The notes: generated by a model not told the origin, from the sequence alone. A stretch of 64,000 nt of DNA from Devosia sp. RR2S18 (GCF_030177755.1 NZ_CP126539.1:1636001-1700000); one strand, 5' to 3'; shown: positions 1 through 9,913, numbered from the stretch's first letter. Translations and numbers: made by a program.

Positions 1-104
1 ACGCGAGAGAAGATCCCGGCAAGAGAAGCGCCGCCCAGACCCAGTGTGGTGATCTCGAGTTCGGTTTGGCCGATGCGGCGTTTCTCGAACTGGCGTGCGC
101 TCAT
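1..104 (-). CDS. Aldo/keto reductase, N-terminus only (cut by window edge)
   Basis: Only the first 34 codons are inside the window. The translation begins MSARQFEKRRIGQTELEIT and continues into TLGLGGASLAGIF, the usual first beta strand and glycine turn of aldo/keto reductases of the sugar-1-dehydrogenase type (D-threo-aldose or L-fucose dehydrogenase-like). Such enzymes oxidise free sugars to lactones with NAD(P). The ATG at 104 is preceded by a strong GGAGGGG site. It lies downstream of, and in the same direction as, the AraD1/GguC-like gene, which suggests one sugar-acid operon. The substrate cannot be told from this fragment. Confidence 0.6.
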   Translation of the reverse strand, partial: MSARQFEKRRIGQTELEITTLGLGGASLAGIFSR

Positions 105-160
105 CGTTATCCCCTCCAGATGAAGGGGATAACTGACATGTTAGTGGATGAGCTTCAAGC

Positions 161-1156
161 TCAATACAGCTGGCCGACGATGACGGGATGCTCGTCTTGC
201 ACGCGCACCGGGTTCCGCAAGGGTGCGCCGAACTGCGCCTCCTCAATCTCGAAGACGTCGTTGGGCTGCGTCGAGATACCGTCCGCAAAGCTCAGGGTGG
301 CGGTGCCGAACATATGAATGTGCACGTCACCCGGTTGCCGGAACAACTCATACTTGAAGTGATGATACTCGAGATTGGCGATGGTGTGGCTCATATTGGC
401 CTCGCCCGACAGGAAGGGCTTTTCCCAAAGCACCTTGCCGTCGCGATAGATGCGGGACATGCCTTCGACGTTCTCGGGCAGGTCCCCCAGCCGCAATTCC
501 GGTCCAAAGGCGCAGGCGCGCAGCTTGGAATGGGCGAGATAGAGATAGTTGATGCGCTCGGTCACATGGTCCGAGAACTCGTTAGCGAGCGCGAAGCCCA
601 GCCGCCGCGGCTGTCCATGCTGGTCGATGACATAGATGCCCGCCATCTCGGGTTCTTCGCCGGCGTCGAGCGCAAAGGATGGCGATGGGATCGGGTGACC
701 CGGATTGACGACGATGTGGCCGTTGCCCTTGTAGAACCACTCCGGCTGCACACCCTTGCTGCCATCTGCCGGTTTACCGTTCTCCAAACCCATGCGAAAC
801 ATCTTCATGGAGTCGGTCAGGGTCTCCTCGGCCTGCGGTGCGGCCGACTTGTGCATGGCGTCGCGAGTAGCGGCCGAGCCCAGATGCGTAAGGCCGGTGC
901 CGGTCACATGCATATGGGCCGGATCAGGATGGTCGATGGGGGCGAGCATGCGCCCCTCAGCCAGGATCTTGCCGGGATCGACAGCGTCGCCGAGCCCATG
1001 TTCAGCCACCAACGCTGCAAGGCCCACCTGCCGCTCCATCGCCGCCAGCGCGAGCGCGTAGACACTCTTGGCGCCGGTCACCACGCGGGCCGTGCCGCCG
1101 TCAACTGCCCCAACGAGCCGGTTGCCGTCGTGATCGAGAAACTGGATGAGGTTCAT
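161..1156 (-). CDS. AraD1/GguC-like fumarylacetoacetate hydrolase family protein
   Basis: 331 aa. The protein begins MNLIQFLDHDGNRLVGAV and has the C-terminal fold of fumarylacetoacetate hydrolases, with an acidic metal-binding stretch (GEEPEMAGIYV) and a conserved run around LGFALANEFSDH. It resembles the GguC/AraD1 group found beside sugar transport and oxidative pentose genes in rhizobia; members are presumed to act on 2-keto-3-deoxy sugar acids, but the exact reaction is not known to me. The start was chosen at the ATG preceded by GGAGGAG; a longer upstream frame lacks a ribosome site. A sugar 1-dehydrogenase-like gene follows 56 bp downstream. A palindrome at 1234-1248 in its promoter region is a candidate operator. 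Confidence 0.75.
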   Translation of the reverse strand: MNLIQFLDHDGNRLVGAVDGGTARVVTGAKSVYALALAAMERQVGLAALVAEHGLGDAVDPGKILAEGRMLAPIDHPDPAHMHVTGTGLTHLGSAATRDAMHKSAAPQAEETLTDSMKMFRMGLENGKPADGSKGVQPEWFYKGNGHIVVNPGHPIPSPSFALDAGEEPEMAGIYVIDQHGQPRRLGFALANEFSDHVTERINYLYLAHSKLRACAFGPELRLGDLPENVEGMSRIYRDGKVLWEKPFLSGEANMSHTIANLEYHHFKYELFRQPGDVHIHMFGTATLSFADGISTQPNDVFEIEEAQFGAPLRNPVRVQDEHPVIVGQLY

Positions 1157-1233
1157 GGCGGCTCCTCCGCTGGACGCCCCCGCGGGCGAAACTGGCGCGC
1201 ATAAAACGCAGACATCGATGGAAGCGCAAGCAG

Positions 1234-1248
1234 AAAAATCATACTTTT
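1234..1248. promoter_or_regulatory. Candidate operator AAAAATCATACTTTT
   Basis: Near-palindrome (AAAAAT-CAT-ACTTTT) lying 78 bp upstream of the AraD1-like gene. A nearly identical sequence occurs at 43367-43381, directly before a DMT transporter gene. Two copies in promoter regions suggest a transcription-factor site; the factor is unknown. Confidence 0.35.
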
Positions 1249-1296
1249 CGCCCGCCACGCCAAAGGCGGACTCGATTCTCTTGCGCACCTATATCT

Positions 1297-1339
1297 GTTC
1301 TCATTTTGTCCCTTGACTTGGCTGAAACAAAATGAGAAC
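1297..1339. promoter_or_regulatory. Paired LexA (SOS) boxes and recA promoter region
   Basis: Two inverted copies of the alphaproteobacterial LexA box GTTC-N7-GTTC flank a TTGACT -35-like hexamer (1313-1318). Box 1 is GTTC-TCATTTT-GTCC (1297-1311). Box 2, read on the other strand, is GTTC-TCATTTT-GTTT (1325-1339). Each differs from consensus at one position, and the two share the same 7-bp spacer. Placement about 80-125 bp before recA fits SOS induction. No clear -10 hexamer could be fixed. Confidence 0.7.
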
Positions 1340-1421
1340 AAACAAAGCACATTCACTGAAAACCCACTGCGGAACCGGTGCGTTGCACGGCTATCCAGAG
1401 CGTGGAATAAGGAGACACATC

Positions 1422-2489
1422 ATGGCTAGCTCACTGCGCGTTGTTGAAGGTGGATCGATGGATAAGGACAAGGCACTTGCTGCGGCGCTCAGCCAGATCG
1501 AGCGCAATTTCGGCAAGGGCTCGATTATGCGTCTGGGCGAAGCCTCCTCCATTGAGGTGGAGTCCATCTCGACGGGCTCGCTCGGTCTCGATATCGCCCT
1601 GGGCATTGGTGGTTTGCCCAAAGGTCGCATCGTCGAAATCTTCGGGCCGGAATCTTCAGGTAAGACGACGCTGGCGTTACATGTCATTGCCGAGGCGCAG
1701 CGTAAGGGTGGTATTTGCGCCTTTGTTGATGCCGAGCATGCGCTCGATCCGATCTATGCTCGCAAGCTGGGGGTCAATGTCGATGATCTGCTGATCTCAC
1801 AGCCTGATGCTGGTGAACAGGCCCTCGAAATTACCGACACACTGGTGCGCTCTGGGGCAATCGACGTGCTGGTGGTGGATTCGGTGGCGGCGCTCACCCC
1901 GCGTGCCGAACTGGAAGGCGAGATGGGCGATAGCCTTCCTGGCCAGCAGGCTCGTCTGATGAGCCAGGCCATGCGCAAGCTCACCTCCTCGATCAGCAAG
2001 TCCAAGTGTCTCGTCATCTTTATCAACCAGATCCGCATGAAGATCGGCGTGATGTACGGTTCGCCTGAGACCACGACGGGCGGCAATGCGCTGAAGTTCT
2101 ACGCGTCGGTTCGTCTCGACATCCGGCGCATCGGTGCACTCAAGGATCGCGAGGAGATCGTCGGCAACCAGACCCGCGTCAAGGTGGTGAAGAACAAGCT
2201 GGCGCCACCGTTCCGCCAGGTCGAGTTCGACATCATGTATGGTGAGGGTATCTCCAAGACGGGCGAGCTGCTTGATCTCGGCGTTAAGTCGGGGATCGTC
2301 GAAAAGGCTGGTGCCTGGTTCTCCTGGGACAGCCAGCGGTTGGGGCAGGGGCGCGAAAATGCCCGTCAGTTCCTCAAGGACAATCCCCAGATCGCAGCCA
2401 CCATCGAGCAAGGCGTGCGCGAGAGTTCGGGGCTGCTGGGCGAGGTGCTGCTGGTGGCCGGTGGCGAAGAAGACACCTCCGACGAATAA
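1422..2489 (+). CDS. recA: Recombinase RecA
   Basis: 355 aa, the normal length. RecA forms ATP-dependent filaments on single-stranded DNA, drives homologous pairing and stimulates LexA self-cleavage. The Walker A motif GPESSGKT is at about residues 75-82, followed by the RecA signature [14 protein letters not shown] and an acidic C-terminal tail (GGEEDTSDE). The start at [12 protein letters not shown] is preceded by AAGGAG; an internal methionine at residue 13 ([11 protein letters not shown]) is the other plausible start. The SOS boxes upstream indicate control by LexA. The gene ends in a strong intrinsic terminator and alaS follows. Confidence 0.97.
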   Translation: MASSLRVVEGGSMDKDKALAAALSQIERNFGKGSIMRLGEASSIEVESISTGSLGLDIALGIGGLPKGRIVEIFGPESSGKTTLALHVIAEAQRKGGICAFVDAEHALDPIYARKLGVNVDDLLISQPDAGEQALEITDTLVRSGAIDVLVVDSVAALTPRAELEGEMGDSLPGQQARLMSQAMRKLTSSISKSKCLVIFINQIRMKIGVMYGSPETTTGGNALKFYASVRLDIRRIGALKDREEIVGNQTRVKVVKNKLAPPFRQVEFDIMYGEGISKTGELLDLGVKSGIVEKAGAWFSWDSQRLGQGRENARQFLKDNPQIAATIEQGVRESSGLLGEVLLVAGGEEDTSDE

Positions 2490-2515
2490 GTCAGTTCCCA
2501 TGCAAGGAAACGTTA

Positions 2516-2554
2516 GGAGGGCGCCGCAGATGCGGCGCCCTCCTTTTCTGTTTT
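2516..2554 (+). terminator. Intrinsic terminator after recA
   Basis: Perfect 12-bp GC-rich stem (GGAGGGCGCCGC, loop AGAT) followed by TTTTCTGTTTT, starting 26 bp after the recA stop. Confidence 0.9.
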
Positions 2555-2666
2555 GTCGCGGCCTCGCTGCCGCCGCAATGCTGGACAGGGCGGCAGGCGG
2601 CACGATAGAAAGCCTGCCAAATATCCGGGGCGCCTTCGCGCCAGTCTCCGCCACGAAAGCCTATTG

Positions 2667-5306
2667 ATGACCAGCGTAAACGATCTTCGCTCGAGCTTTG
2701 TCGACTACTTCGCCCGCAATGGGCACGAAGCTGTGTCATCAGGCCCGCTCGTTCCGCGCAACGATCCCACCTTGATGTTCACCAATGCCGGGATGGTGCC
2801 GTTCAAGAACGTCTTCACCGGAGTTGAAAAGCGGCCCTATTCCACGGCTACCTCGGCGCAGAAGTGTGTTCGTGCCGGCGGCAAGCACAACGATCTGGAC
2901 AATGTGGGCTTCACTGCGCGGCATCACACCTTTTTTGAGATGCTCGGCAATTTCTCTTTTGGCGATTACTTCAAGGATCATGCGATCGAGCTCGCCTGGA
3001 ACCTCCTGACGAAAGATTGGCAGCTTCCAAAGGAGAAGCTCATGGTCACCGTCTATCAGGATGATGACGAGGCACTTGAGCTGTGGAAGAAGATTGCCGG
3101 CCTCTCGGAAGATCGCATCGTTCGGCTTGGAGCCAAGTCGAACTTCTGGCAGATGGGCGATACCGGCCCCTGCGGCCCGTGTTCGGAGATCTTCTACGAC
3201 CATGGCGAGCATGTCTGGGGCGGTCCCCCGGGATCGCCCGAGGAAGATGGCGACCGCTGGATCGAGGTTTGGAACCTCGTTTTCATGCAGTTCGAGCAGC
3301 ATGGAGACGGTTCGCGGACCGCGCTGCCGCGCCCCTCCATTGACACCGGCATGGGCCTGGAGCGTGTCGCGGCCGTCATGCAAGGTGTGCACGATAACTA
3401 CGACATCGACCTCTTCAAGGCGCTGATCAACGCTGCCGCCAATTCCACGGGTGTGGATGTCGACGGGGGAGGCAATCGGAGCCTCCGCGTGATCGCCGAT
3501 CATTTGCGATCGATGAGTTTCCTGATTGCCGAAGGGGTGCTCCCTTCCAATGAGGGGCGTGGCTATGTCCTCCGCCGCATCATGCGCCGGGCTATGCGGC
3601 ATGCCACCCTGTTAGGCGCCAGCGAACCGCTTATCTACAAACTCGTGCCCGCTTTGGTGCGCGAGATGGGCCAGGCTTATCCCGAGCTCAGCCGCGGCGA
3701 GGCGATGATTGCCGAGACGGTGCGCCTTGAAGAGGGGCGCTTCCTCAAGACGCTGGGTCGTGGGCTGCAGATTCTTGAGGATGAGACGCGCGGGCTTGGT
3801 GAGGGTGCCGTGCTGGATGGAGCAACCGCGTTCAAGCTCTATGACACCTATGGGTTCCCGCTGGACCTGACCGAGGATGCCCTGCGCAACCGCAACATCA
3901 AGGTGGACCAGGCCGGGTTCGATGCCGCCATGGCGGCCCAGAAGGCCGAGGCGCGCAAGAGCTGGTCGGGCTCAGGTGAAGCCGCCACCGACATGGTGTG
4001 GTACGGCTTGGCGGACAAAGTCGGTCCCACCGAATTCCTTGGCTATGAGACTGAAACCGCCGAGGGCGAGATCAAGGCATTGCTGAAGGACGGAGCGGAA
4101 GTCGCAGCTCTTGCCGCTGGCGAGGAGGGTTATGTTGTCCTCAATCAAACCCCCTTCTACGCCGAGAGTGGCGGTCAGGTGGGGGACACGGGGCAACTCA
4201 TGGGCGAGGGGGTTGAAGCGACCGTTTCGGACACGCAGAAATTTCACGGCGTCTTCGCACACAAGGTGATGGTCACCGCCGGCACGCTGAAGCCCGGCCA
4301 AGCGGTGGAACTGCTTGTCGACCACGGACGGCGCTCCGCCATTCGGGCCAATCACTCGGCGACGCACCTGCTGCACGAGGCTTTGCGCCTCGTCTTGGGA
4401 GATCACGTGGCGCAAAAGGGATCGCAGGTCTCGGCAGACCGGCTGCGGTTTGACTTTGTCCACACCAAGCCGATGAGCCCCGAGGAAATTTCCGAGGTGG
4501 AGGATTTGGCCAATGCGATTATCCTGCAGAATGCGCCCGTCGAAACCCGCCTGATGGGGGTGGAAGAAGCCAAGGAATCGGGCGCTCGTGCCCTCTTCGG
4601 CGAAAAGTATGGCGACGAAGTCCGTGTTGTTTCTATGGGGCAGCCGACCGGCAACGGGCTTGGCTGGTCAGTTGAATTGTGCGGCGGCACCCATGTTCGC
4701 CGTACTGGCGACATTGGTCTTGTCTCGGTGGTAGCCGAGAGTGCCGTGGGCGCTGGTGTGCGCCGTGTCGAAGCGCTCACCGGCAATGCAGCGCGGCGCC
4801 GTGGCAATGAAAATGTAGCGATCGTCGGTGCCGCTGCGGGTCTCCTCCGTTCCGGCACTCAGGATGTCTTGGAGCGGATTGCCGCTCTGCAAGAGCAACT
4901 CAAGCGCACCGAGCGTTCCTTGTCCGATGCCAAGCAGAAGCTCGCCATGGGTGGCGGCTCGGCCAAGGCGGAGGGGCCCGAAACCATCAATGGCGTTGCC
5001 TTTGTCGGCCGCGTGGTCGAGGGCCTGCAGCCCAAGGATTTGCGTGGGCTCGTAGATCAAACAAAGAAGCAGGTCGGGTCCGGGGTCGTCGCCATCGTCG
5101 GCGTCACCGAAGATGGAAAGGCTGGTCTCGCCGTGGGCGTCACCGAAGATCTGGTGGGCAAGAAGTCGGCCGTCGAGCTCGTCAAGGCCGGTGCCGCAGC
5201 CCTGGGCGGGCAAGGTGGTGGCGGACGTCCGGACATGGCCCAGGCCGGGGGCCCGGACGGTGGCAAGGCCGAGGACGCTTTAACGGCCATCCGCGCCTTG
5301 ATCTGA
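2667..5306 (+). CDS. alaS: Alanine--tRNA ligase
   Basis: 879 aa, the normal size. Charges tRNA-Ala and hydrolyses mischarged Ser/Gly-tRNA-Ala. Visible parts: a class II catalytic core at the N-terminus ([26 protein letters not shown]), the editing domain with its zinc ligands ([13 protein letters not shown] and [13 protein letters not shown]), and a C-terminal DHHA1 oligomerisation domain with the glycine-rich [12 protein letters not shown]. The start at [15 protein letters not shown] aligns with family N-termini; no strong ribosome site is visible, and the longer upstream frame runs into the recA terminator. recA-alaS adjacency is common in alphaproteobacteria. Confidence 0.97.
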   Translation: MTSVNDLRSSFVDYFARNGHEAVSSGPLVPRNDPTLMFTNAGMVPFKNVFTGVEKRPYSTATSAQKCVRAGGKHNDLDNVGFTARHHTFFEMLGNFSFGDYFKDHAIELAWNLLTKDWQLPKEKLMVTVYQDDDEALELWKKIAGLSEDRIVRLGAKSNFWQMGDTGPCGPCSEIFYDHGEHVWGGPPGSPEEDGDRWIEVWNLVFMQFEQHGDGSRTALPRPSIDTGMGLERVAAVMQGVHDNYDIDLFKALINAAANSTGVDVDGGGNRSLRVIADHLRSMSFLIAEGVLPSNEGRGYVLRRIMRRAMRHATLLGASEPLIYKLVPALVREMGQAYPELSRGEAMIAETVRLEEGRFLKTLGRGLQILEDETRGLGEGAVLDGATAFKLYDTYGFPLDLTEDALRNRNIKVDQAGFDAAMAAQKAEARKSWSGSGEAATDMVWYGLADKVGPTEFLGYETETAEGEIKALLKDGAEVAALAAGEEGYVVLNQTPFYAESGGQVGDTGQLMGEGVEATVSDTQKFHGVFAHKVMVTAGTLKPGQAVELLVDHGRRSAIRANHSATHLLHEALRLVLGDHVAQKGSQVSADRLRFDFVHTKPMSPEEISEVEDLANAIILQNAPVETRLMGVEEAKESGARALFGEKYGDEVRVVSMGQPTGNGLGWSVELCGGTHVRRTGDIGLVSVVAESAVGAGVRRVEALTGNAARRRGNENVAIVGAAAGLLRSGTQDVLERIAALQEQLKRTERSLSDAKQKLAMGGGSAKAEGPETINGVAFVGRVVEGLQPKDLRGLVDQTKKQVGSGVVAIVGVTEDGKAGLAVGVTEDLVGKKSAVELVKAGAAALGGQGGGGRPDMAQAGGPDGGKAEDALTAIRALI

Positions 5307-5325
5307 GGATCAGTGCAAATTCAGA

Positions 5326-5356
5326 GGGCCCCGCATGATGGTGCGGGGCCCTTTTA
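5326..5356 (+). terminator. Intrinsic terminator between convergent alaS and DMT gene
   Basis: 10-bp stem GGGCCCCGCA / TGCGGGGCCC with a 6-nt loop, followed by TTTTA on the plus strand. It overlaps the stop codon of the convergent transporter gene. Confidence 0.85.
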
Positions 5357-6238
5357 TTGGCCAATGCGGAAGAAGAAGACGCGGGGCTTCCAGCGGATCG
5401 GACGGTTCTCTGTCAAGACGTTTAGCATGCCGGCGCTGACCACGATCAGCATGCCGATAATGGCAATCCAGTCCGGGTACTCTCCGAAGAAAAGCGCGCC
5501 GAAGAGAATGGCCCAGATCAGTTGGCTGTACTGCACCGGCGCAATCAAATTGGCCACAGTGCGCCGAGTGGCGCCAATCAGCAGCAACCCGCCCACGCCG
5601 CCCAAGAGGCCGATGCCGAGGAAGATCGCCATCTGCTCCAGCGTCGGCACGACGAAATAGGGGATCATCAGCACGCCGTTGACGATGCCCGAATAAAGCA
5701 CCTGCAGGCCTACAAGGCTCACCCGCCGCTCTTTGGGCGCCACATAGCGCAGTACGGTCGTGGTTATGCCGCCGAAAAATACGCTGAGCAGAATGACGAA
5801 GTGCCCAAGCTGCAGATCGCGGGCGCCAGGACGGATAACCAGTACTACGCCTAGAAAGCTGATGATCAGTAGTATCCAGCGGTGCAGCGCCACATGCTCC
5901 TTGAGCACCAGCACTGAAAGCACTGTCACCATGATTGGCGTCAAAAAGCCGATGGCATAGACGTCGGCAAAGGGGATGTGTGTGAACGCGTACATGACGC
6001 AGGCGGTGCCGGATATTGCGGTTGCGCAGCGCAGATGGACGAGCCAGGGATGCTGGAGCTTGTAGATGTCGCGCCAGCGCTCTCCGCGGGTGGTGAGGGC
6101 CGCCGGAATGATCGAGAAGGTCGTGGTGAAAAACGCGATCTCAAAGACCGACAGGGAAGGTCCGGCCGTCTTGATCAGGGCATCAGCAACCGAGAAGCTG
6201 GCATAGGCCAGGAAGGCGAGAATGACGCCGACTGGCAT
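5354..6238 (-). CDS. DMT superfamily (EamA) transporter
   Basis: 294 aa inner-membrane protein with about ten hydrophobic helices arranged as two EamA repeats (first half from MPVGVILAFLAYASFSVAD; second half from LGHFVILLSVFFGGITTTVL). EamA proteins export amino acids or other small metabolites; the substrate cannot be read from sequence. Typical features are GFLTPIMVTVLSVLVLKE at the end of the first repeat and APVQYSQLIWAILFGALFF in the second. The gene stands alone, convergent with alaS and sharing its terminator. A second EamA protein, only distantly similar, is at 43396-44304. Confidence 0.85.
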   Translation of the reverse strand: MPVGVILAFLAYASFSVADALIKTAGPSLSVFEIAFFTTTFSIIPAALTTRGERWRDIYKLQHPWLVHLRCATAISGTACVMYAFTHIPFADVYAIGFLTPIMVTVLSVLVLKEHVALHRWILLIISFLGVVLVIRPGARDLQLGHFVILLSVFFGGITTTVLRYVAPKERRVSLVGLQVLYSGIVNGVLMIPYFVVPTLEQMAIFLGIGLLGGVGGLLLIGATRRTVANLIAPVQYSQLIWAILFGALFFGEYPDWIAIIGMLIVVSAGMLNVLTENRPIRWKPRVFFFRIGQ

Positions 6239-6372
6239 CGCTGTGATCCGGACTGAACGAAGATTGGAGATTCGGGGCGGGGTGATGACAGCATACAGCG
6301 CACATCAAGCCTGGTCATCAGCAAGTAAGAGCCCCTGATCGGTTCAGGTGATAGGGGTGGTTGGTCGAACAG

Positions 6373-6400
6373 TAGAATGGCCCCTGGAGGGGCCATTCTA
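6373..6400 (-). terminator. Hairpin downstream of the FadL-type gene
   Basis: Perfect 12-bp inverted repeat TAGAATGGCCCC / GGGGCCATTCTA with loop TGGA, 16 bp past the stop of the porin gene. On the minus strand it is followed by only a weak T-rich stretch (CTGTTCG), so termination strength is uncertain. Confidence 0.6.
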
Positions 6401-6416
6401 GTCGTCTCAGCTGGAG

Positions 6417-7538
6417 TTAGAACGAAGCCTTGAGGCTGCCGCTGACGGCGAACACGCTGCCGCGATCCCAGCTTTCACCCCGGGCGTTCCGGCCGCCATC
6501 AATCAATGAATAGGAGACGCCGCCGGATAGCTCGACATTATCCGCTATGCTGTAAGCACCGCCCAGAGTGACGCCCCAGCGATCGATTTGGGTGCCGGCT
6601 TCTAGCACGCCTGAGCTGTCCTCGCGCGAGGTGCCCTTGTCCCAAGTCAGTGAGCCCAGCACCGTCAGGTCCTCGGTCACTGCATGGCCGAGACCCGCGG
6701 TGACGGTCCAGCCATCCTCGTAGCCGAGCGTGGTAGCGATAGGGCTAGTTGCGTTTTGGACGGTCAGAACGTCTAGCACAGACCAGTCGACCCATTTGAT
6801 GCCGCCAAGCGCAAGCCAGCGGGGTGCTATGCCCATTTGAGCCTTGATCTCGACGCTTTGCGGCGTCGTCACATCTGCGGTGGCGCTCGCTGCGGGAAGC
6901 ACAGCGCCAAAGGCATTGCCGGACAGTTCGTAGTCGATTGCGGCGTTATAAATGGCGCTTACCCGGAGGGCAATCTCGGGCATCTCGTAAGCCAAGCCGG
7001 CCCGCCAGCCAAAACCCATACCGTCGAGCGAAACGTCTTCGGTGCGTACCGGGCCGGGGAAGGGTAGTGCGACCGTTGCTTCGTAGTCGAGGTGCTGCGC
7101 GGAAATGCCTCCAATAATGCTAGCCACACCGGGGCCGACGCCAAATCCATAGGCGCAGGTCAAGCCAAGGTCAGTGGAGGTGATGCGCTCCCGGACGGAT
7201 TGGCGGGTGCCGCGAGCATAGGCTGCGTCGCGGTCCGTGCCTGATCCAAAGGGATTTTGGACAGAAACCGCGCAGGATGCATTGTCGAGTAGATCGGCTT
7301 TGAAGCCATAGTTGTAATAGATGCGATTTGCGGACGTGGCGATGGTGCTTCCACCGAACTCGACGTCCTGATCGATGACGACATAGGTTACGGTGCCCTT
7401 GCCGGCGTAAGTCGCCGGATCAAAGAGCAGATCCCAATTGTAGCCATTGGCTTCGAGACCGCCGGCCTGCGCCGAGCCGGTTGCCATCGCCGCGGCAAGT
7501 GCTGCGGCTGCGAAAATACGAGTGTGGCTGGGTGCCAT
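6417..7538 (-). CDS. FadL/TodX-type outer-membrane transport protein
   Basis: 373 aa. A signal peptide (ATG with KR-rich-free hydrophobic run AAAALAAAMATGSAQA, cleavage expected after AQA) precedes a beta-rich protein ending in a typical outer-membrane terminal strand with a final phenylalanine (VSGSLKASF). Repeated strands such as VSAIYNAAIDYELSG, GIAPRWLALGGIKWVDWS and DLTVLGSLTWDKGTS match the OMPP1/FadL/TodX family, which lets long-chain fatty acids and hydrophobic compounds cross the outer membrane. The start is set by GGGAGGAA 5 bp upstream. The gene is monocistronic, with its own hairpin downstream. Substrate is unknown. Confidence 0.8.
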   Translation of the reverse strand: MAPSHTRIFAAAALAAAMATGSAQAGGLEANGYNWDLLFDPATYAGKGTVTYVVIDQDVEFGGSTIATSANRIYYNYGFKADLLDNASCAVSVQNPFGSGTDRDAAYARGTRQSVRERITSTDLGLTCAYGFGVGPGVASIIGGISAQHLDYEATVALPFPGPVRTEDVSLDGMGFGWRAGLAYEMPEIALRVSAIYNAAIDYELSGNAFGAVLPAASATADVTTPQSVEIKAQMGIAPRWLALGGIKWVDWSVLDVLTVQNATSPIATTLGYEDGWTVTAGLGHAVTEDLTVLGSLTWDKGTSREDSSGVLEAGTQIDRWGVTLGGAYSIADNVELSGGVSYSLIDGGRNARGESWDRGSVFAVSGSLKASF

Positions 7539-7740
7539 CGGCTTCCTCCCAAATGATGCAACAGACGGCGCTCCTCCGCCGCCCATCAACAGCTCTCATG
7601 TGAGAGGCGATGTTGACGTATGCGTCAATGAAGGCAGTGTTCGCTCGGGCGGTCAATCTGTGGCGCGTCAAAACGTGACGAAAATATGTCGGTGACGCGG
7701 AACTGCCACAGTCAGCAATTGCATAGGCCTGATGCCGAAC

Positions 7741-7764
7741 AAAAAAGCGGCGCCGAAGCGCCGC
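7741..7764 (-). terminator. Intrinsic terminator after icd
   Basis: On the minus strand: GCGGCGC-TTCG-GCGCCGC followed by six T residues. A stable UUCG tetraloop makes this a strong terminator. It lies 28 bp beyond the icd stop. Confidence 0.9.
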
Positions 7765-7792
7765 CTGGGAAGTACGTTAGCAGAGGCGAGAC

Positions 7793-9004
7793 TTATGCCA
7801 TGGCCTTTTGCAGGTTCTGGTCGATAGCATCTAGGAAGCCGATGGTGGAGAGCCAGGGCTGATCGGGGCCGACGAGGAGCGACAGGTCTTTGGTCATCTT
7901 GCCTTCCTCGATGGTATCGACGGTGACCTTTTCGAGGGTGGCGGCGAACGCTGCCAGTTCGGTGTTGTCGTCCAGCTTAGCGCGGTGTGCGAGACCGCGC
8001 GTCCAGGCGAAGATCGAAGCGGTCGAGTTGGTCGAAGTTTCCTTGCCCTGCTGATGTTGGCGGTAGTGACGGGTGACGGTGCCGTGTGCGGCTTCGGCTT
8101 CCACGATCTTGCCATCGGGCGTCATCAGCACGGAGGTCATGAGACCGAGCGAACCGAAACCCTGCGCAACGGTGTCGGACTGCACGTCGCCATCGTAGTT
8201 CTTGCATGCCCAGACATACCCGCCGGACCACTTCAGCGCCGCTGCGACCATGTCGTCGATCAGGCGGTGTTCGTACCAGATCTTCTTGGCCTCGAACTGC
8301 TCCTTGAACTCGGCTTCGTAGATCTCCTGGAAGATGTCTTTGAAGCGGCCGTCATAGACCTTGAGGATAGTGTTCTTTGTCGAGAGATAGCAGGGCACAC
8401 CGCGGTTCAGCGCATAGTTCATCGAAGCGCGGGCGAAATCGGTGATGGAGTCATCGAGATTGTACATGCCCATGGCGATGCCGGCGCCGGGTGCATCGAA
8501 CACCTCGTGCTCGATTTCGGTGCCGTCCTCGCCGACGAACTTCATGGTCAGCTTGCCCTTGCCGGGGAACCTGAAGTCGGTGGCGCGGTACTGGTCACCG
8601 AAGGCGTGACGGCCCACGATGATTGGCTGTGTCCAGCCGGGCACCAGGCGCGGTACATTCTTGCAGATAATGGGCTCGCGGAAGATCACGCCGCCCAGGA
8701 TGTTGCGGATAGTGCCGTTGGGCGACCGCCACATCTTCTTGAGGCCGAATTCCTCGACGCGAGCCTCGTCCGGCGTGATGGTCGCGCACTTGATCCCGAC
8801 GCCGTGCTTCTTGATGGCGTTAGCGGAGTCGACTGTCACCTGATCGTTGGTGGCGTCGCGATTTTCGACCGATAGATCGTAGTACTCGATCGGCAGGTCG
8901 AGATAGGGATGGATGAGCTTGTCCTTGATCGCCTGCCAGATGATGCGGGTCATCTCATCGCCGTCGAGATCGACGATTGGATTGGCGACTTTGATCTTGC
9001 TCAT
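7793..9004 (-). CDS. icd: NADP-dependent isocitrate dehydrogenase
   Basis: 403 aa. Oxidatively decarboxylates isocitrate to 2-oxoglutarate in the TCA cycle, making NADPH. The length and the motifs [38 protein letters not shown] and [18 protein letters not shown] identify the dimeric, eukaryote-like type found in most alphaproteobacteria, not the E. coli type. The ATG is preceded by GGGAGA at suitable spacing. The gene stands alone, with a strong terminator. Confidence in function is high because substrate- and cofactor-binding runs are intact. Confidence 0.95.
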   Translation of the reverse strand: MSKIKVANPIVDLDGDEMTRIIWQAIKDKLIHPYLDLPIEYYDLSVENRDATNDQVTVDSANAIKKHGVGIKCATITPDEARVEEFGLKKMWRSPNGTIRNILGGVIFREPIICKNVPRLVPGWTQPIIVGRHAFGDQYRATDFRFPGKGKLTMKFVGEDGTEIEHEVFDAPGAGIAMGMYNLDDSITDFARASMNYALNRGVPCYLSTKNTILKVYDGRFKDIFQEIYEAEFKEQFEAKKIWYEHRLIDDMVAAALKWSGGYVWACKNYDGDVQSDTVAQGFGSLGLMTSVLMTPDGKIVEAEAAHGTVTRHYRQHQQGKETSTNSTASIFAWTRGLAHRAKLDDNTELAAFAATLEKVTVDTIEEGKMTKDLSLLVGPDQPWLSTIGFLDAIDQNLQKAMA

Positions 9005-9134
9005 TGGAAAATCTCCCTGAATTCCACGGATAGGCACTCGGCCAAGGTTCGGCTGCCCCTATAGCACCGGCGGGAGGAAGCGCAAAGTATGCCTCGGCAT
9101 GGGGCCTTGCCCAATAGAGGACGCTAGACGGCGG

Positions 9135-9470
9135 TCATTTGGCAGGCAGGGTTTCGACGAAGGCGAGCGCAAGGTCCAGCCAGTCTCGGAGAGCCTCTTC
9201 CTCCTCGATGACATCCCCTGGGACCTGCACGAAGCCGGTCATGATACGGTCGCCCATTTCGATCCGTTCGGCCCCCGGGCGGTTCAGCGCCACCGCATAT
9301 GCCTCCTTGCCCACGCGCACGAGCATGCCGCCATCGGACATTGCAGCAACCACCATGTTGCCGTTCAGCATGAAAGCGCGGCCGCCGAACATTCTCCTTT
9401 CGGTAAGCACCCTTTGCGCCGGTAGCATGTCGCGGATGCGATCCGACAAGTCCTCGGAAGCCAGACTCAT
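9135..9470 (-). CDS. TfoX N-terminal domain protein
   Basis: 111 aa. The sequence from SDRIRDMLPAQRVLTERRMF through GGRAFMLNGNMVVAAMSDGG is the TfoX/Sxy N-terminal domain (mixed alpha/beta), without the C-terminal helix-hairpin domain of full-length TfoX. In gammaproteobacteria Sxy/TfoX promotes competence gene expression; the role of these short alphaproteobacterial proteins is not established. The ATG overlaps the stop of the GFA gene upstream by 4 bp (ATGA), so the two are translationally coupled. Confidence 0.8.
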   Translation of the reverse strand: MSLASEDLSDRIRDMLPAQRVLTERRMFGGRAFMLNGNMVVAAMSDGGMLVRVGKEAYAVALNRPGAERIEMGDRIMTGFVQVPGDVIEEEEALRDWLDLALAFVETLPAK

Positions 9471-9913
9471 GTTTGCGCCGGCGGTCGATAAGTCTCGTGC
9501 CGCGGCAGATGGTCGGCTATCACATCCCAAGTTTGATGAGAGCGCGCGAAGATCATCTGGTTGGGATCAAACCACTCGTTCTGCCCTACGAAGAACCCGA
9601 CCGGCAGCATCCGAAGTTCCGGCACTCTAGAGGACTGTCCATAAAGAGGAGTACCGCAGTCTGGGCAGAAGTGGCGGGTGAAAGTCGCACCCGACTCGCT
9701 TGACCGTGCAAAGGATTTAGGTCGGGCACCCTCCACCGCAAGGGCTTCGCTGCGCACCAGTGCCACGCAGGCGTGTCCGCCTCCCGTGTAGCGCTGGCAA
9801 TCGGTGCAGGCACAGAAGAACATGGACGCTATCTCGCCCACGAGTGACATCTCGATTGCTCCGCAGGCGCAGCGTGCAACAAGATCGACTGTGGGTCTGG
9901 AGTGCTTGCTCAT
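9467..9913 (-). CDS. GFA/CENP-V family zinc-binding protein
   Basis: 148 aa with a single GFA (glutathione-dependent formaldehyde-activating) domain. The zinc cysteines are visible: RCACGAIE near residue 15, CACTDCQRYTGG near 35-45, and FCPDCGTPLYG near 80-90. Some family members bind glutathione-formaldehyde adducts, but most have no proven reaction. Translation is coupled to the TfoX-like gene downstream. The start at MSKHSRPTVDLVARC was preferred to an upstream methionine because it fits family length. Confidence 0.8.
   Translation of the reverse strand: MSKHSRPTVDLVARCACGAIEMSLVGEIASMFFCACTDCQRYTGGGHACVALVRSEALAVEGARPKSFARSSESGATFTRHFCPDCGTPLYGQSSRVPELRMLPVGFFVGQNEWFDPNQMIFARSHQTWDVIADHLPRHETYRPPAQT

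Noticed and set aside
188..1204. 338-codon plus-strand frame opposite the AraD1-like gene
   Set aside because: Antisense shadow of a well-supported gene with ribosome site and family match.
2739..3602. 287-codon minus-strand frame within alaS
   Set aside because: Lies fully inside alaS; no ribosome site or known domain.
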